Part shown: positions 11,383 through 23,762 of the stretch, piece after piece
Position numbering within the stretch: the first letter of the stretch is position 1
Layout of the letters: each line of letters starts with the position of its first letter
Assembly (NCBI GenBank): GCA_025331435.1
Contig: JAIWNI010000001.1
Coordinates: forward strand, 496,001-560,000
Direction of reading: 5' to 3'
DNA from: Choanephora cucurbitarum
Taxonomy: Eukaryota; Mucoromycota; Mucoromycetes; Mucorales; Choanephoraceae
Length of the DNA: 64,000 nucleotides
Made by a program: the position numbers and the translations under genes
Notes under the pieces: generated by a model
Told to the model about the DNA's origin: nothing
The model's input: only the letters and a program-made list of their open reading frames with translations
Databases searched by the model: none

Positions 11383-11906
11383 TGAAAAGAGAAAGAGGAG
11401 CTTTACTTCAAAGAAAAAAAGAAAGAGAAAGAGAAGGACAAAAGACCTTAGTAGTTTCCGATTTAAGGATTTAACGGAGAAAAAAAACGCGGGTTTCAAA
11501 AACGATCAAAAGGTTGGGAATACAGCTGTCAAAAGGAAGACGCTATGTAGGGTTTGATTCTTTTTAAAGCAATAATTGGTTTTGAAGAAAAATGAAAAAG
11601 AAAACAAGAGAGAGAGAGAAAGAAAGTTCAGAATTCAATGAAAATTAAATTTCAACGTAAAGAGCAGTAAAGCCAATTGTTCCAAATAAAAAAACAAAAC
11701 ATTACTTAGTACACCTTCTGTCAAAGTGATGTCGCCAAAAAAAAACAAGACACTCTTTTCTTTAAGAGCGTGACATCTTGATTTTTTTGGCGACATCATT
11801 TTGACAGAAGGTGTACATTTGACATCACTCCTGCCATACGCGTATTTTTTAACGCGACAAAAAATTCAAAGCCAAAGGCAGATCACACTTTTTCTTCTCT
11901 TGAACT
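11383..11906. other. Divergent promoter region holding a MITE
   Basis: Lies between the start codons of the PIP-box-like gene and CUZ1. Apart from the MITE at 11712-11813 it is AT-rich with purine runs (GAGAGAGAGAAAG near 11610) and no coding potential. Confidence 0.5.
11712..11813. mobile_element. 102-bp MITE with TA flanks (Tc1/mariner-like)
   Basis: The ends CACCTTCTGTCAAAGTGATG and its reverse complement (one mismatch, then CGCCAAAA) form terminal inverted repeats of about 33 bp around a 36-bp centre. Both sides are flanked by TA (11710-11711 and 11814-11815), the Tc1/mariner target duplication. It carries no gene. It sits in the divergent promoter of CUZ1, 93 bp before the start codon. 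Confidence 0.8.
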
Positions 11907-13097
11907 ATGGAATTACCTCAAATAGGCAACCATTGTCAACTAGAAGGTTGCAATACATTAGGTAACAACCTTCTTTTCTGCTTGAGCGAGAAGGGCGATA
12001 ACTAAGCAATTCTTCATCAAAGAGAAGATTTCTTGCCTGTAACATGTCCTTTATGTCAACATACCTTTTGGTAATAAATAAATATTGCTGTTAAAAAAAA
12101 AGACAAACATATTAAACGCTTTAAAGTGGCGATCATCGTTTGCCGGTGAACCATCATTGTCCCCAATGGTATCAACAAACAATAGTATGCGACGCCTGTC
12201 ATCAGCTTCTTAAGGCGCCTAACAACGCAAGTCTTGATAGAACAGTAAGCTTTTAGAAATGACAATAAGACGCTTTTAAGATTGACAATCCAAGTTAAAA
12301 CAACATCAAGACATGTGTCGCTACCAACACCAAGAAAAAAAGGCTCGTCCTGAGTGCAGTGTAGAGGGTTGTCTCGATATGGATCTCCATGTAGGACCTG
12401 TTCATTGTCCTGGTTGCGATCAGGACTATTGCTTGAAGTAGTATTCAACACAATACACATATTCATAGTTGACTTAACCTTTTTTTTTACAGCCATCGTC
12501 ATCCCTCATCTCATCAATGTCCTTCCATTCCATTAGAAGAGGCACGTACTCTCGAAAAGAAACAGGCTACTCAAGCATTATTAGCCAAGACATTCACAAC
12601 ACAGAAAAAGGAAAAGCAGCCTAAGAAAGTGCCTGCCAAAAGTAAAAACGGAGGCATAGTTGAATTGATGAAGATGAAGTCAACTGCAAAAGGCTCTGCT
12701 TCTGTACCTGCCTCTTCGCGTATCTATCTTTATATACAATGTCCTGAAGAAGCCAAAGTGGATTCTTTGGTTATGTACTTTGATAAAGTAAAGTAACATA
12801 CATCACACATGATTTTTGCATGCTCATATCTTTCCTATAGAAACATTCTGTCGGTAGAGTATTGGATTTGATTGCAGATACATGTCAAATTAACAATCAA
12901 AATCATCAATTGGTTGCCTCCGATCCTCAGGTAAGAAGAAGAAAGCGCTTAAAAACAGCAAACTGATAAAACAACAGCGTTTGGAACTCTATCAATGTCC
13001 TGATATGAAAGTACTTGACAAGTCTCTACCTTTAGAAAAAGTACTAAAGAATTTAGATACCATTTTGCTTGAAAGACAAGGAAGTCTAGATGAATAA
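11907..13097 (+). CDS. CUZ1: Tandem AN1 zinc-finger protein, CUZ1/ZFAND1 type
   Basis: Two AN1 fingers are rebuilt from small exons. The first runs from NHCQLEGCNTL through DFLPVTCPLCQHTFC|GDHRLPVNHHCP. The second is CSVEGCLDMDL, VHCPGCDQDYCLNHRHPSSHQCP. A basic linker (KKEKQPKKVPAKSK) and a C-terminal ubiquitin-like region (RIYLYIQCPEEAKVDSLVMY, VGRVLDLIADTC, LPLEKVLKNLDTILLER) follow. This layout is that of Cuz1/ZFAND1, which recruits Cdc48/p97 and the proteasome to arsenite-induced stress granules. Seven exons; the exon starting after AAAG at about 12126 is fixed by the finger cysteine split TG|T. Length is about 270 residues. Confidence 0.9.
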
Positions 13098-13153
13098 ATT
13101 AGGATTCGGGCACATCTTTCTTTTATTTCGTTTTCTCTCTTTTTTTTTTCTAG

Positions 13154-14530
13154 ATGCATACTTGGTCGAGATGGATCTCTAGATCCTTAACACGATCGCA
13201 CCATACAAAACCTTCTTACAGAGGCACAATTGGCTATCGAAAAGAAAACGACCTTCATACAGCAGACTACTATTTTGAAAATGGTTAGCTCCTCTCTTTT
13301 CTTTGAATTGTGTAGTATATGCTGAACTATTCTATTTGAAGGTCTTCGAAAAGTCAAACCTTATTTTTTCCATTTCCGTGCTTATGCAAAAGAACGCATG
13401 CTTGGATCAACTCTATTGCAAGTCTTTTTAAATGAATACAGAGGTCGATCTGAGCAATACTATGTAAGCATAACTCAGACAGAAAAAAAAGAAGAAATGA
13501 CTGAATTATTCAACAAAATGAAAGAGAAGGGCAATTGATAAAGGATGGATCACAATCAACCATCAAAAAGTGTCACCCGACACAATTATAAAGCGACAAG
13601 ATCTAATGTCTCATCTAGTCCATCGTCATGAACCTCCAGTGACAGATCAATCAATCGATATTGTCTATCAAGATGAACGCTTATTAGTTGTCAACAAACC
13701 CGGCAGTATTCAAGTGCATCCTGGAGGCCGATTTCGACATAATACAGTACTTCATATCCTTCGGAAGGAGTATGGATTTGACCGCTTGTTTCGTAAAAAT
13801 AGATAATGATACACATAACCAGCATAGCATTAATACGTACAAAAACAGCGTCTAACCGTCTAGATATCATGACATCTGGATTGATGATAATATGTAAAGA
13901 TCCATTGACTGCCAACCAATTAGGCTTGCAAATGAGATCAAGAGAAATTGAAAAAGAATATCTGTGTCGAGTCTCTGGTGAATTTCCAACGTAAGTAAGA
14001 CCCATTTGCTTATTCATATCACCATCTCATATCTTTGAATGACAAGGCAACCTGTCTTATGCCAAGCACCTATCCAAACGCTTTCTTATGCTGTATCGCT
14101 CAATTATGTTCATCCTGAGGGTAAGCCTTCCAGCACTTTGTTTGAGCGTATCAGCTATGATGGTGCTACTAGTTTGGTCCGATGTAAACCAATGAATGGT
14201 AGAACACATCAGATTCGGGTCCATTTGCGTTATCTAGGTTACCCTATTGCCAATGACCCTATATATGGTTTTTGTACAGCATGGTCTGACAAAATTAAAC
14301 CACAACAACCTCTGAAAGAAACTCAAGATATCATCCATACTATGATAGCCACTGCACCGTATGACTATATGGACGACCCTTTCAATCAGACAGGCTTACC
14401 TCGTTGCCAAATATGTCAAGTGCCTATCATTCAAGCAGATCCTGATCCTCAACAGTTGATGTTACATGCCTATCGATACACAGGCAAAGATTGGTCATTT
14501 GAAACACCCAATTTGCCTACTTGGGCCTAG
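13154..14530 (+). CDS. PUS9: tRNA pseudouridine synthase, PUS9/RIB2/RPUSD2 type
   Basis: RluA-family synthase, which in yeast makes pseudouridine 32 in tRNA. Five exons. A leader ([12 protein letters not shown]) may target mitochondria. The S4-like part reads [20 protein letters not shown] and [13 protein letters not shown]. The catalytic domain has [40 protein letters not shown], then [15 protein letters not shown] with the catalytic Asp, and [20 protein letters not shown]. The usual His of HRLD is Asn here. Length is about 380 residues. A C-terminal CQICQVPI segment follows the domain. The stop lies 18 bp from the stop of the opposite-strand RRM gene. Confidence 0.92.
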
Positions 14531-14548
14531 ATTTATTATTTGTTATTC

Positions 14549-16277
14549 TTAAGAAACAAGGCCTCCACCTGTTGTTTCCTTGTCTTTTAAATCAATTTGG
14601 TTAACTGTATGAGTGATTGAATCAATATCATCACACATTGAAGTCTTTGTATTATTGGTATTATCTGTAATAGGTTGTGGAATAGGTTCAGTTTGAAGAG
14701 AACGAGGGTATCTTTTAGAGGATAAGAATGAGTACTGTAAATGGCATATCGTTTTGATTAAAATACTTTACCCGTTTAAAGAAGAAGAAGTAGAAGAAGA
14801 AGGAGCAATACCCAGCATGGTTTCTGGAGTGATAGGCATCATAGGTCTGATAGGGAAAGGAAATATGTTATCACGAAGTGTCTTGATAGTTCTCTTTGAG
14901 GTAGAGGTCTGATTCTTGAGTCTTTTTTGAGCAGGTGAATCTGCAAAGCGGACCTGCAAGGGGGCAGAAGATCCCGAGATAGAATGACCATTGAATTTAT
15001 CAATAATGGCGCTTGCGGACAAACGATCGACAAGTCTATAATTGGTTGTTTAATATATTATATTTGCTCCTGTTATCATGAACTTTACCTAGCAAATCCT
15101 ACACCTCGACTAAGACCCGATTGTGGATCGCGTAAGATGCGGTTGGATACAGTTTGATAGGGCTTGAAGAGTTCTTCTAAAGCATCTTCATCCATACTTA
15201 GAGGCAAATTAGAAATATAAATGTTGGTAGATGTCTCATCCTGAAGACTCTTTAGCTTTGAACTAAAAGATTCCTATCAAATTTCGAAATGTATAAGCCA
15301 ACAGTATTCATTTGTCTATAGTATTTCACTTTACTTGGCCTACTCGAGCTAAAGAAGCTTGATAGCCAGCTGCATTTAAGCCATTGATAGCCAATTGACA
15401 ATGTTCTTGATTTTCATACATAGCAAATCCATAACCTTTACATTCACCTGTTTTCTGATCGAGAATAGCTTTTGAGGAAGTAATTGGACCATATCTTTTT
15501 AAGAGAGAGAAAAAAAAGACATGAGTGACGCGTCTCTTGCCAATCCTTCATTTGAAGAACTTACACTTGACATAATTCCAAAAAGGATTCGTCTGTTTCA
15601 GTAGCAGGCAAGCCACGCACATAGATGTTTTGAGGATGAAATTGATGCAAATGAGCATATTCGTCCATTTGTTCTTGTCGTTTCTTCAAGTCAAACGACA
15701 AGGGTTGAACAAATTGATGCTGAGGTGAGCCTGAGGCTGTCAAAACAGGTGAAGAGATATGAAGTGGAGGGAAGTGTTGTTGATGAGGAGGCAAGACAAA
15801 GGCATGAGTGGGTGGGCTATGGTATTGTAATGTAGGACTGAAGGGTGGACTGGAAGGATGCATCTGAGGTGATGAATAGTGAAGATGAGGATGAAGAATG
15901 GGTGATCCAGGGTAACTTCCATATCGCACATTATCAATAGGTGGAGGTGATGAAGTAGTATTGCTACTAGTATTAGGGGATGTAGCATGGACTTGACCAC
16001 CACTGGCGGCAGCAGCAGCAGCGGCGGCAGCTTGAGCCGAGGGATAATATTGAACAGAAAATTGAGGACTGACAGGGTAAACATAAGCATAAGTTGTAGT
16101 AGTTGCAGTGGTAGTTGTATGGTTGGGGTCATTGGGGTCATAGATCACTTGAGTAGGTACGTCTACAAAGGTAGCATAGGGCGGATAAGTAGGTGAACTA
16201 GGTGCCATAAACACCTGTTGTGGTGGTGGTTGAGGGTTTCTTCGGTTGCCATTGGCTCTTTCTTTTCTTTCAGTCAT
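14549..16277 (-). CDS. RNA-binding protein with two RRMs, RBMS/MSSP-like
   Basis: The N-terminal half is low complexity (Pro/Ser/His/Tyr-rich, with a run of nine alanines after YYPSAQ). RRM1 starts at [17 protein letters not shown], with RNP1 [11 protein letters not shown]2 has [20 protein letters not shown], with RNP1 SRGVGFAR, and ends [16 protein letters not shown]. The pairing and spacing match the RBMS/MSSP and yeast Msa1-like group, which binds single-stranded nucleic acid and mRNA. The C-terminal exon ends [10 protein letters not shown]. Six exons, start ATG at 16277 preceded by T/C-rich leader sequence. Targets cannot be inferred. Confidence 0.85.
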
Positions 16278-16976
16278 ATTTTTCTTTTTTTTTTTCTTTT
16301 TGAAAGGGGTCTGTCTATCTATCTATCTCTCGCACACACTCTATCTCCTCGTTTCTTTTTTTTTTATAAAGAAAAAAAAAGCTTATAATAATTTTTTTTG
16401 AGAGAGAAAAAAAAAGAAAAGGGAATTTGTTGCTTTTTCTACTTTAAATACAGCCAATCATTACTTATAAAGTGCCCTTATACACTTTATTCGGAACTAT
16501 TTTATTTGTCGTTTTGGAGCACAGAAGAGATGAATAAGGAAAGAGTAAGTGAGAAAGAGCAAGAGCAGTAATAAACAACAACCTCCTTCCTCTCCTCTTT
16601 CAGCACAGGAAGAAATTTTTTTTTCTAGAGGAGCTCTCATTTTGATGCTGTCAGGGCAAAAACTGCAATGTTTTCCTTATAAGGCTGTCTTGCTAGACAT
16701 TTCTGCATATTTATTGTATCTTTGAGTTCTTCTTAGAAACGTGGTTTTGTCCTTTCTGTAAAAAAAAAAGAGGGTTGCTTGCACATTCTGTTACACTACT
16801 ACCAACAATCAGCCCTGGTTTGTCTCTATGCCCCTTCTTATTCTTCTAAATCTCTTTTACCAAACAACATGACTATTAAGGAAAACGAAATGTTCTTCCT
16901 TCTCCTTTTTTTTTATTCATAATATACACAAGAGATTCTTCCTCTCAATCTAAAAAAAAAAATAAAGTTCGGTTGC
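16278..16976. other. Intergenic region with pyrimidine/purine tracts
   Basis: Contains a (TCTA)n-like run at 16312-16327 and long T and A tracts, presumably the RRM-gene promoter and the 3' end of bL28m. No gene seen. Confidence 0.5.
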
Positions 16977-17436
16977 TTATGCTGATGTTGATGCTTCAGA
17001 TGATGAGCTGACTTTCTTAGATTGCAACTTGTTGTGGTTGATGATCTTATTCTTGAGTTCGACTGCCTTTTCGCTAAACAGGTTCTTGTCTTTAGTGTCC
17101 AAGAGGTATTTGTCCAAACCACCCTTCTTGTCAATAGTACGCAAGACAGAAGTTGTCACTTTAAGCTTGATGAATTCAGAAAGTGATTCAGAATAGATGT
17201 TTTTGCTTTGAACGTTGGGTAACCAGTTACGTCTGGTCTTTTTCTTTGAGAAAGGATTCTACAAGTAAAAAAAAAAAAGACAAGGGTTAGAATTTTCTAT
17301 TATTGACCAAATCAAACAAACAGAAAATGATTATTACATTGTTACCGAATTGAATGTGTTTTCCACCAAAAAGGCCACGTTGAGCGCGCTTAAAGGTGGC
17401 TCTAGCAAGAGAATAGGCTGGTTGTGCTGACAACAT
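16977..17436 (-). CDS. MRPL24: Mitochondrial large-subunit ribosomal protein bL28
   Basis: Two exons joined at GNN|NPF. The first (17436 to about 17346) encodes MLSAQPAYSLARATFKRAQR, a typical mitochondrial leader, then GLFGGKHIQFGNN. The second has KKKTRRNWLPNVQ, the core bL28 signature, and a charged tail rich in Lys and Ser. Length is about 125 residues, longer than bacterial bL28 because of the C-terminal extension seen in fungal mitoribosomal proteins. Confidence 0.88.
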
Positions 17437-18475
17437 TTTATGTAAAGAAAAAAAAAAGGTAAGCTAGACTTGGTACCCTCTCATCAAGAATATTTCATCC
17501 CAGCCAGTTCAAAAAAAAATCATAGAATGTGACCGGTGTTTATTCACCTTCTTCTTCTTTCATATGAAGAGGAAAGATCTTTTGGGTTAAGGTGGAGCAA
17601 GTAAGACAGAGAGAAGTTGTACTATATAATCGCTGCATATTTTTTTTTACTTCCATTTCCCATGTACTTCCGTCTTTCAAAATGCGAGTTGCTGTGCCAA
17701 ATGTATGTGCTACTCTCGACTTCAACTATACGTTTGCTTTGTCAAAGAGACACCAAATCATTTGTCAAGCTATCCATATTTGACACATCTCTCTTGCTTT
17801 TTCGAACTAGAAAATCTCGGAAGATTCCGTAAATAGTAGACACGCCATTTTTAAGTACTCTGTGTATAGAGTATTTTTATGCAGAACTACTAAAATTTCA
17901 TTTAATTGAACCAAATGTTACCCTTTGAATGTTACAAGATGTTTTTTTTTCCTTCAACAATGTTCGCTTCAAGCCATGATTTTCACCTTATCAGACCATT
18001 TTGTTTATATGTCAGCTTGCAGAATAGAGACTCTTGTTATTCTGATGAATAAGAATGAGCATATCAAACACACTTTGTTGAAGTACTTTAGGGTTCACTA
18101 ATATCCAACATTGCTCCCTTTTTCGCTTTGAAGAGAACCAATGTTAGATATAGAGACTGCAACACATCTTAGCCTCTCAGTCAATTTCTCGTGAGATTGT
18201 TTCAATATGCTTGTACAAAAGTCTTTCGTTTTTATGATTAATTACTATTCATGTATTTGACATTTCCTAAAAGAAAAGAAAAAATCAGCTCATAAATAAA
18301 TTTAATTGGTCTATAAATAAGCAGAATTTGCTTCTATCTGAAATTAAAAGCTGCATTATCTGTGCCAATATAAAAAGGACACATAGGCGTCATCATTTAA
18401 CTTGTAAGCAGCACACACTCTTTTATTTTCTTGCTTTTTTTCTCTCTTTCTTCTTTTTCTTTATCTTAAACTATT
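17437..18475. other. Intergenic region upstream of ERO1
   Basis: No convincing gene. A 61-codon minus-strand frame at 17540-17725 starts only at TTG and has no recognisable motif. The last 110 bp hold a TATA box and a T/C-rich leader for ERO1. Confidence 0.5.
18369..18376 (+). promoter_or_regulatory. TATA box of ERO1
   Basis: TATAAAAA, 107 bp upstream of the ERO1 ATG, followed by a pyrimidine-rich leader. Confidence 0.5.
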
Positions 18476-20578
18476 ATGCATCCACTTAAGCTATTACTGT
18501 ACAGTGCTAGCTTCACTTGTCTGGCTATCTCACCTTCATTGCAGCATGCAGCTAAAGGTCCTCAGCACCCTTTACAAGAACCAGCACCTGTTGAATTTGT
18601 TGAAACCGTATTACGAAATAATGTGCCAAAAGATTATTGTAATGTAAGTTACCATTAATAAAACACAGGTATTCCCTCTAATATCCATTACTTATATTAG
18701 CCTCAAGGTCAGATCAAGGATACTTGTTGCGATTATCAAAGCATTGAAGGCATTCAATCTGATGTGTTCGCAAAGATACAAGATTTAGTGAAAACAAAGT
18801 TCTTTCGATATTACAGAGTATGTTTGACAGAGAAATGATTGTATGGAAACAAGGCTAATACAATATACAAAAAAAAAAGGCAGATCTTTGGAAAGAATGT
18901 CCCTTCTGGAACGAAGACGCACTCTGTACTAACCGCGATTGCTCCGTAGCAACAACAGATGAAGTAAGTAAAAAGAAAAAAAAAGCTAGGCTGAATGAAG
19001 TTAAATGACGTCCCTTACAAATCAATAGAATTTGTTGCCTGCCGATTGGAGAAAAGATGCATTGAGCAAAATTCAATTACCAGCAAAGGGATTGGTAGGA
19101 CGAAATTAACTCAAGTAACGTGTTTATGTGTAACATTAACTTTGTCTTAATAGTTATACCAGCCATTTGATCAATGTTCATATAAAGATCAAGATTTTTG
19201 CTTAGTAGATGATCAATTAGATTCTGATAGTAAGTAGACAAAGGAAAAAAGAAGAAACGGGACGTTTTATTAACTTGGTTTTTGGGTGCTTTAAAGGTGT
19301 TGTATATATTGATTTAACAGAAAACCCCGAACGATTTACTGGTTATGCAGGTCCATCTTCAGCCAGAGTTTGGAAAGCTATTTATGAAGAAAACTGTTTT
19401 GATATTGTACACCAAATGACAGAGGGCTGTGAAACTTGCAATAATATAATGAATCTGGGACAGAAGCAGCTAAAGACATCAACACCTGTTCAATCCAAAT
19501 TAAAGAGTAACCCATTTGCACATGTGCCTGGAAAGAAAGACGATTTACATCAATTTTTAAACAACCTGGCTGAAGAAGCAGATGGTGGAATTCAAAGCAA
19601 TGACGAAGTATGCTTAGAGAAGCGCGTCTATTATCGATTGATTTCAGGACTTCATTCTTCTATTTCGATTCATATCTGCAATGAATGGTTCTATAGAGAC
19701 ACCGGTGTATGGGTAAAGTAACAAACATTGATTACATGACTAGAGTATAGTTCGCTTTCTAAACCATTTCTCATGGTGTAGGGTCCTAATTTGGATTGTT
19801 TTGTTAACCGTATTGGATCTCATCCTGAACGCTTGCAAAATGTTTATTTTGGTTATGCTCTTCTGTTAAGAGCAGTGAAGAAGATGGGTCCTTACTTGGA
19901 TAAGTATGAATATCGCACAGGAAGCGATGAACAAGACAAAAAGATTCACGATATGGTGCAAAGCCTGGTCAAGAGCACAGAGTCATGCCCATCTACTTTT
20001 GACGAAAAATCAATGTTCAAAGGACCTGATGCCATTCAACTTAAGCAAGAATTTAGAGATCATTTCAGAAATGTTTCCAAGATCATGGATTGTGTTGGCT
20101 GCGAGAAATGTAGATTATGGGGCAAGATTCAGACAGTCGGCTTAGGTACTGCTTTAAAGGCCTTATTTTCCTATGAAGACAATTCATTAGAGTAAAGTAT
20201 AGAACAAAGTGTTATTTGAGTGTTGAAATGATATTAACTATTTTTTTCTACTTATAAAAGCCCTATTCGAAACCCTAATCTATTTGAAAGAGGCGAGATT
20301 GTAGCACTTTTCAATACTTTCAATCGATTCTCTGAAAGCGTTCAATCCATCAAGACATTCAGAAACCTATACAAAGAGAAAATGACGCCTAAGGTATAGA
20401 GAAGTTCAAATTGGCTAAGTAAAATTAACACGATTGATTTAATTAGGAGTTATCGAAATTGGCAAAAACTTTACAATTTATTCAGCAATCATTGATCAAA
20501 GTAATCAAGCAGCTTAGAAGCTGGCATATTCCTATTCCAAAATCAATTGAGACACTAATAACAAGCAAATTGATATAA
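18476..20578 (+). CDS. ERO1: ER oxidoreductin, disulfide generator for PDI
   Basis: FAD-dependent thiol oxidase of the ER lumen that re-oxidises protein disulfide isomerase. A signal peptide (MHPLKLLLYSASFTCLAI) is followed by CCDYQSIEGI, then the shuttle-cysteine segment ECPFWNEDALCTNRDC, the FAD-domain motifs PERFTGYAGPSSARVWKAIY and SISIHICNEWF, and the inner active site CVGCEKCRLWGK (C-x2-C-x2-C) with LQTVGLGTALK-like sequence after it. Nine exons, all with GT-AG ends; length is about 510 residues. It ends ETLITSKLI without a visible HDEL signal. The stop lies 12 bp from the convergent hemW-type gene's stop. Confidence 0.95.
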
Positions 20579-20590
20579 TAAATGCATTTT

Positions 20591-22632
20591 TTAATTCTCC
20601 CTTTTCATCAACAAGGGCAAAATAGAATCAATTCTCTCTAAGCCTGCTGCTGTTGGCCTAATGCCGCCTTCTAGCCACTCATACTCAAGCTCTTCTGGCA
20701 CATAACTAGACATCTGTGTATCTATCTTGCTGCTCTCGTCAACAACAAAGCCTGCCTCTATAAGCATTGCCAATGCTTTTTTATCTATAAACTACAGAGA
20801 GACAATTGAGCATTTTGGAAGGTTGCAAGATCAATCGCCTTACGTCGTCTAACAACTGTCCGTTCGTCATTATCTTGAATCTTAATCTTGGTATGCCCAT
20901 ACGTGTACGTAAACCAAACACAATCAACTCCTAAAAAAAATCCTTAAGTTGTTTGACCTAGAATAATGCATTTGACTATCACCTCGGCCATGTCCCGTGA
21001 TGAAACAGGTTGGAATTTACGGATGCCTTCACCTTCAGCTTCACATAAAGCCATGTATTTTTCAGGGTGAAACTCCTATTAGATACGTTAAGCTTTTTGT
21101 TTTAAGTTCTTGTTTCTTCCCTTTTTTTTTCTTTATTACCCCAAACGTTCTTTCGCGTACAAGATTTTCCGTCAATCTTCCATGAGCGCCTGGTCCTATA
21201 CCTAATTAGGGGAAACAGGAGTGGTATCAGAATGAAAAAAGAAATGACCAAAGAATCATTAACAAAAGAGCTTGCCTAAAAAGTCCATGCCTTGCCAATA
21301 TGAGAAATTGTGGCGGCTGATTGATCTTTGATGCCTTGCAAAGCTTGAGACTTCATAATGGGTAAATCCGTATTGTTTGGCAATAGAAACAGTATCTTCA
21401 TACATGTCCGCTGCAACGTCTGAGTCTGGTATATTTTCAACAAGACCCTTAACAATTTTTTTGTGTAAACTTCAAGAAAAAATGAAGAAAAGGGGGGACA
21501 TGTTAATGAAGAAGCTTATTGTACATCGATCGTAATATCATACGGTGTACTTTTCTCTAATGAAAGCTGATACATTGAAAGATGATCACCTGCTAAACTG
21601 AGTGCTGTCTTGTGTTGTATGTTAATAAGCTGAGCCAAGTTGACTATTATTATTGTACCTCTAGCTCCTTTCGCCAAGCTTATTGTTCTTTGTCTTAGTT
21701 AAGCTTATAAAGTAATGACTTCGTTCGTGTCCTTACCCTCAACTGTCTGCCCAGGGCGGGCATAGATCATATCAAAAGTAACTCTGTGTTGATGAAAAAC
21801 ATCCTTGGCGATGGAAATTGCTTTGACGGCTTCGTCCCCTGAATGATCTCGTCCCAATAGTTTTAGATCGGTCGATCTAAATGATTGTACACCAAGCGAT
21901 AACCGATTGATTCCTATCTCTCGAAATGCTTTAAGTTGGGCTATCTCAACAGACTATATTTGAAAAGGGTGGTAAGAAAATGGCAAAAAAAAAAAAAAAA
22001 TAACGATCCAATATTACAGTAGGATTGGCTTCCATGCTGATTTCAATGCGATCATGAATACTTGTGTATCGACTTATTGTATCCAAGAGACGACGAATGA
22101 CGGATGGCTGATTGTTGTTAAACAAATTGTGATCTGCAATGTTTGTAGTTTACCTTAGCTAAGCCTATAAACACCACCAATCCGATTTAATCAGCACTTT
22201 ATTCTGCTTTTGTTATATTTTCTCAGGGCTTACTCGGCGTTCCTCCTCCGAAATAGATAGAATGAAGTTTTCTTTTTTCTAACTGGTATTTAGGGTGAGT
22301 TAGGAAATATGTCAGCTCAGTGGCCATAGCATTAGCAAGTCGCTCATAAGGCGGGTTTTTTGGATTGATATATTTGTTGAAATTACAATAAGTGCATTTG
22401 CTATGTATGCACATGTAAGAATGAAGCAGAACATAGCACTTTTCTTTTAGAATATTGATACCTTTCGCAGTAAGGCCAATGAATATAAATAGAGAATGGT
22501 TGCGCTATTGCTTATCGTTTTTTTTTTTGTCAAGTTTAGTTTGCAATAAACGTTGTATGAAATAGTAATTAAAGAGGAAGAGACTATGTATTAACTACCT
22601 CTTGTCTGTTGCCTCAACGCGCTGGGCCTCAT
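20591..22632 (-). CDS. hemW: HemW/RSAD1-type radical SAM protein (heme chaperone family)
   Basis: Start ATG at 22632 (MRPSALRQQTR), then two introns rebuild PFSIYIHWPYCESKCTYCNF. The radical SAM motif is C-x3-C-x2-C followed by Asn-Phe. It lacks the fourth Cys of true coproporphyrinogen dehydrogenase (HemN), which places it with HemW. Further motifs are IYFGGGTPS, ISMEANPT, GINRLSLGVQSF, DMIYARPGQT, HYEVSSFAR, NFSYWQG and GPGAHGR. The C-terminal winged domain ends LLMKREN. The short basic N-terminus may be a mitochondrial signal, as in animal RSAD1. About ten exons. Confidence 0.9.
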
Positions 22633-23762
22633 CTCAAGACTTTTCTTCTTTAAAACTTTCTATTAAAAAAAAAGACAGTTATGCCTAAATGATGTTTAAT
22701 AAAAAAAAACAAGTTATATCACTATTCTAAGCCACTACTGTGGTAATTTATGCATTACGACCTAATTGAACCTGATTCTTTAAATGAAAAGAAGACCTTT
22801 GTTCAGGGACAAAACAGATAACAACATTTTTTACTGAACCTCACTAGTAAACTAATGGCCTGAGCAAGATATTAGACTGTCACGAAAAACACAAATGGAA
22901 CTCTCTTCTTTCGATAACTGATTCAGTTGCTGAATTGATGCTACCGTTTGATAAACGACTTATTGTAAACAACTGTTAGAGCAGTAGAACTTGAGAGTTA
23001 CTAATTCATTGAAAGCTCCCATTGATTCTCGACAGATTTATCATTACTATTTCTAGTACAAGAGTTTGTCTCAAGCATTTGTCGAATAGCTATGACTTGT
23101 CAACTCTAACATTATAAAAAGTCAGTAAAGAAAGCAATCTCTTCATACTTACTCATGATCTGACTACCTATTGCAGAACTTGCTGAATGACTAAGAATGA
23201 TCCTCTTTTTGTTAAAGTCAAGAAGTCTGAAACAAGGTCAAGTTTAGCTAGTGAATGCCTAGACAAAACTGATCAATTTGATGTAAAACTGCCCGACTTT
23301 GAAGGATGCTCCTTTGTTCTATTGCACATAGACTACTTGGCGAGGCTATAATATAATATCAAAGTCCCTCCCTTTTACACAATGAGCACTTTCTTTTTTT
23401 TTGGTATGGGCAAAACAAATTTCCAGTAGTGGAAAGTGAAGTCTTTTTGTTCAGCTTTCTGCTTTAAGAAGCACCTAATGTCTGCGTAACCAGGCTTGTT
23501 TGCCGAGCAATGAGTCAGTTGTTATACATGTTTGAGTGCTTGTCTCTCTCCTTTTTTTTTTTTTAATTTCACAAACAGTTGTTGATATGTAACATGCCAT
23601 AAGTGCTCACATACACGAAATATTCTTTTTTTTCTATAACTTGTTGCTCATTAATAGTAAGCAACTGAGTTACTCTCATGAGTATAAATAACTTACAGGA
23701 AATAAAGATAGTCTTTTGTTCTCATTGTATATGATATGTGCTGCTGTATCTCTAATCGCTCA
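22633..23762. other. Intergenic region between hemW and the 3-kb inverted-repeat element
   Basis: No open frame above 60 codons with any recognisable content. A TATA-like GAGTATAAATAAC lies at about 23680. It could contain eroded mobile DNA, but nothing specific is visible. Confidence 0.45.

Noticed and set aside
12056..12502. 148-codon minus-strand frame over CUZ1
   Set aside because: The plus strand carries the AN1 zinc fingers with correct splice sites; this is a shadow.
17540..17725. 61-codon minus-strand frame upstream of bL28m
   Set aside because: Starts only with TTG and shows no recognisable motif; kept as intergenic.
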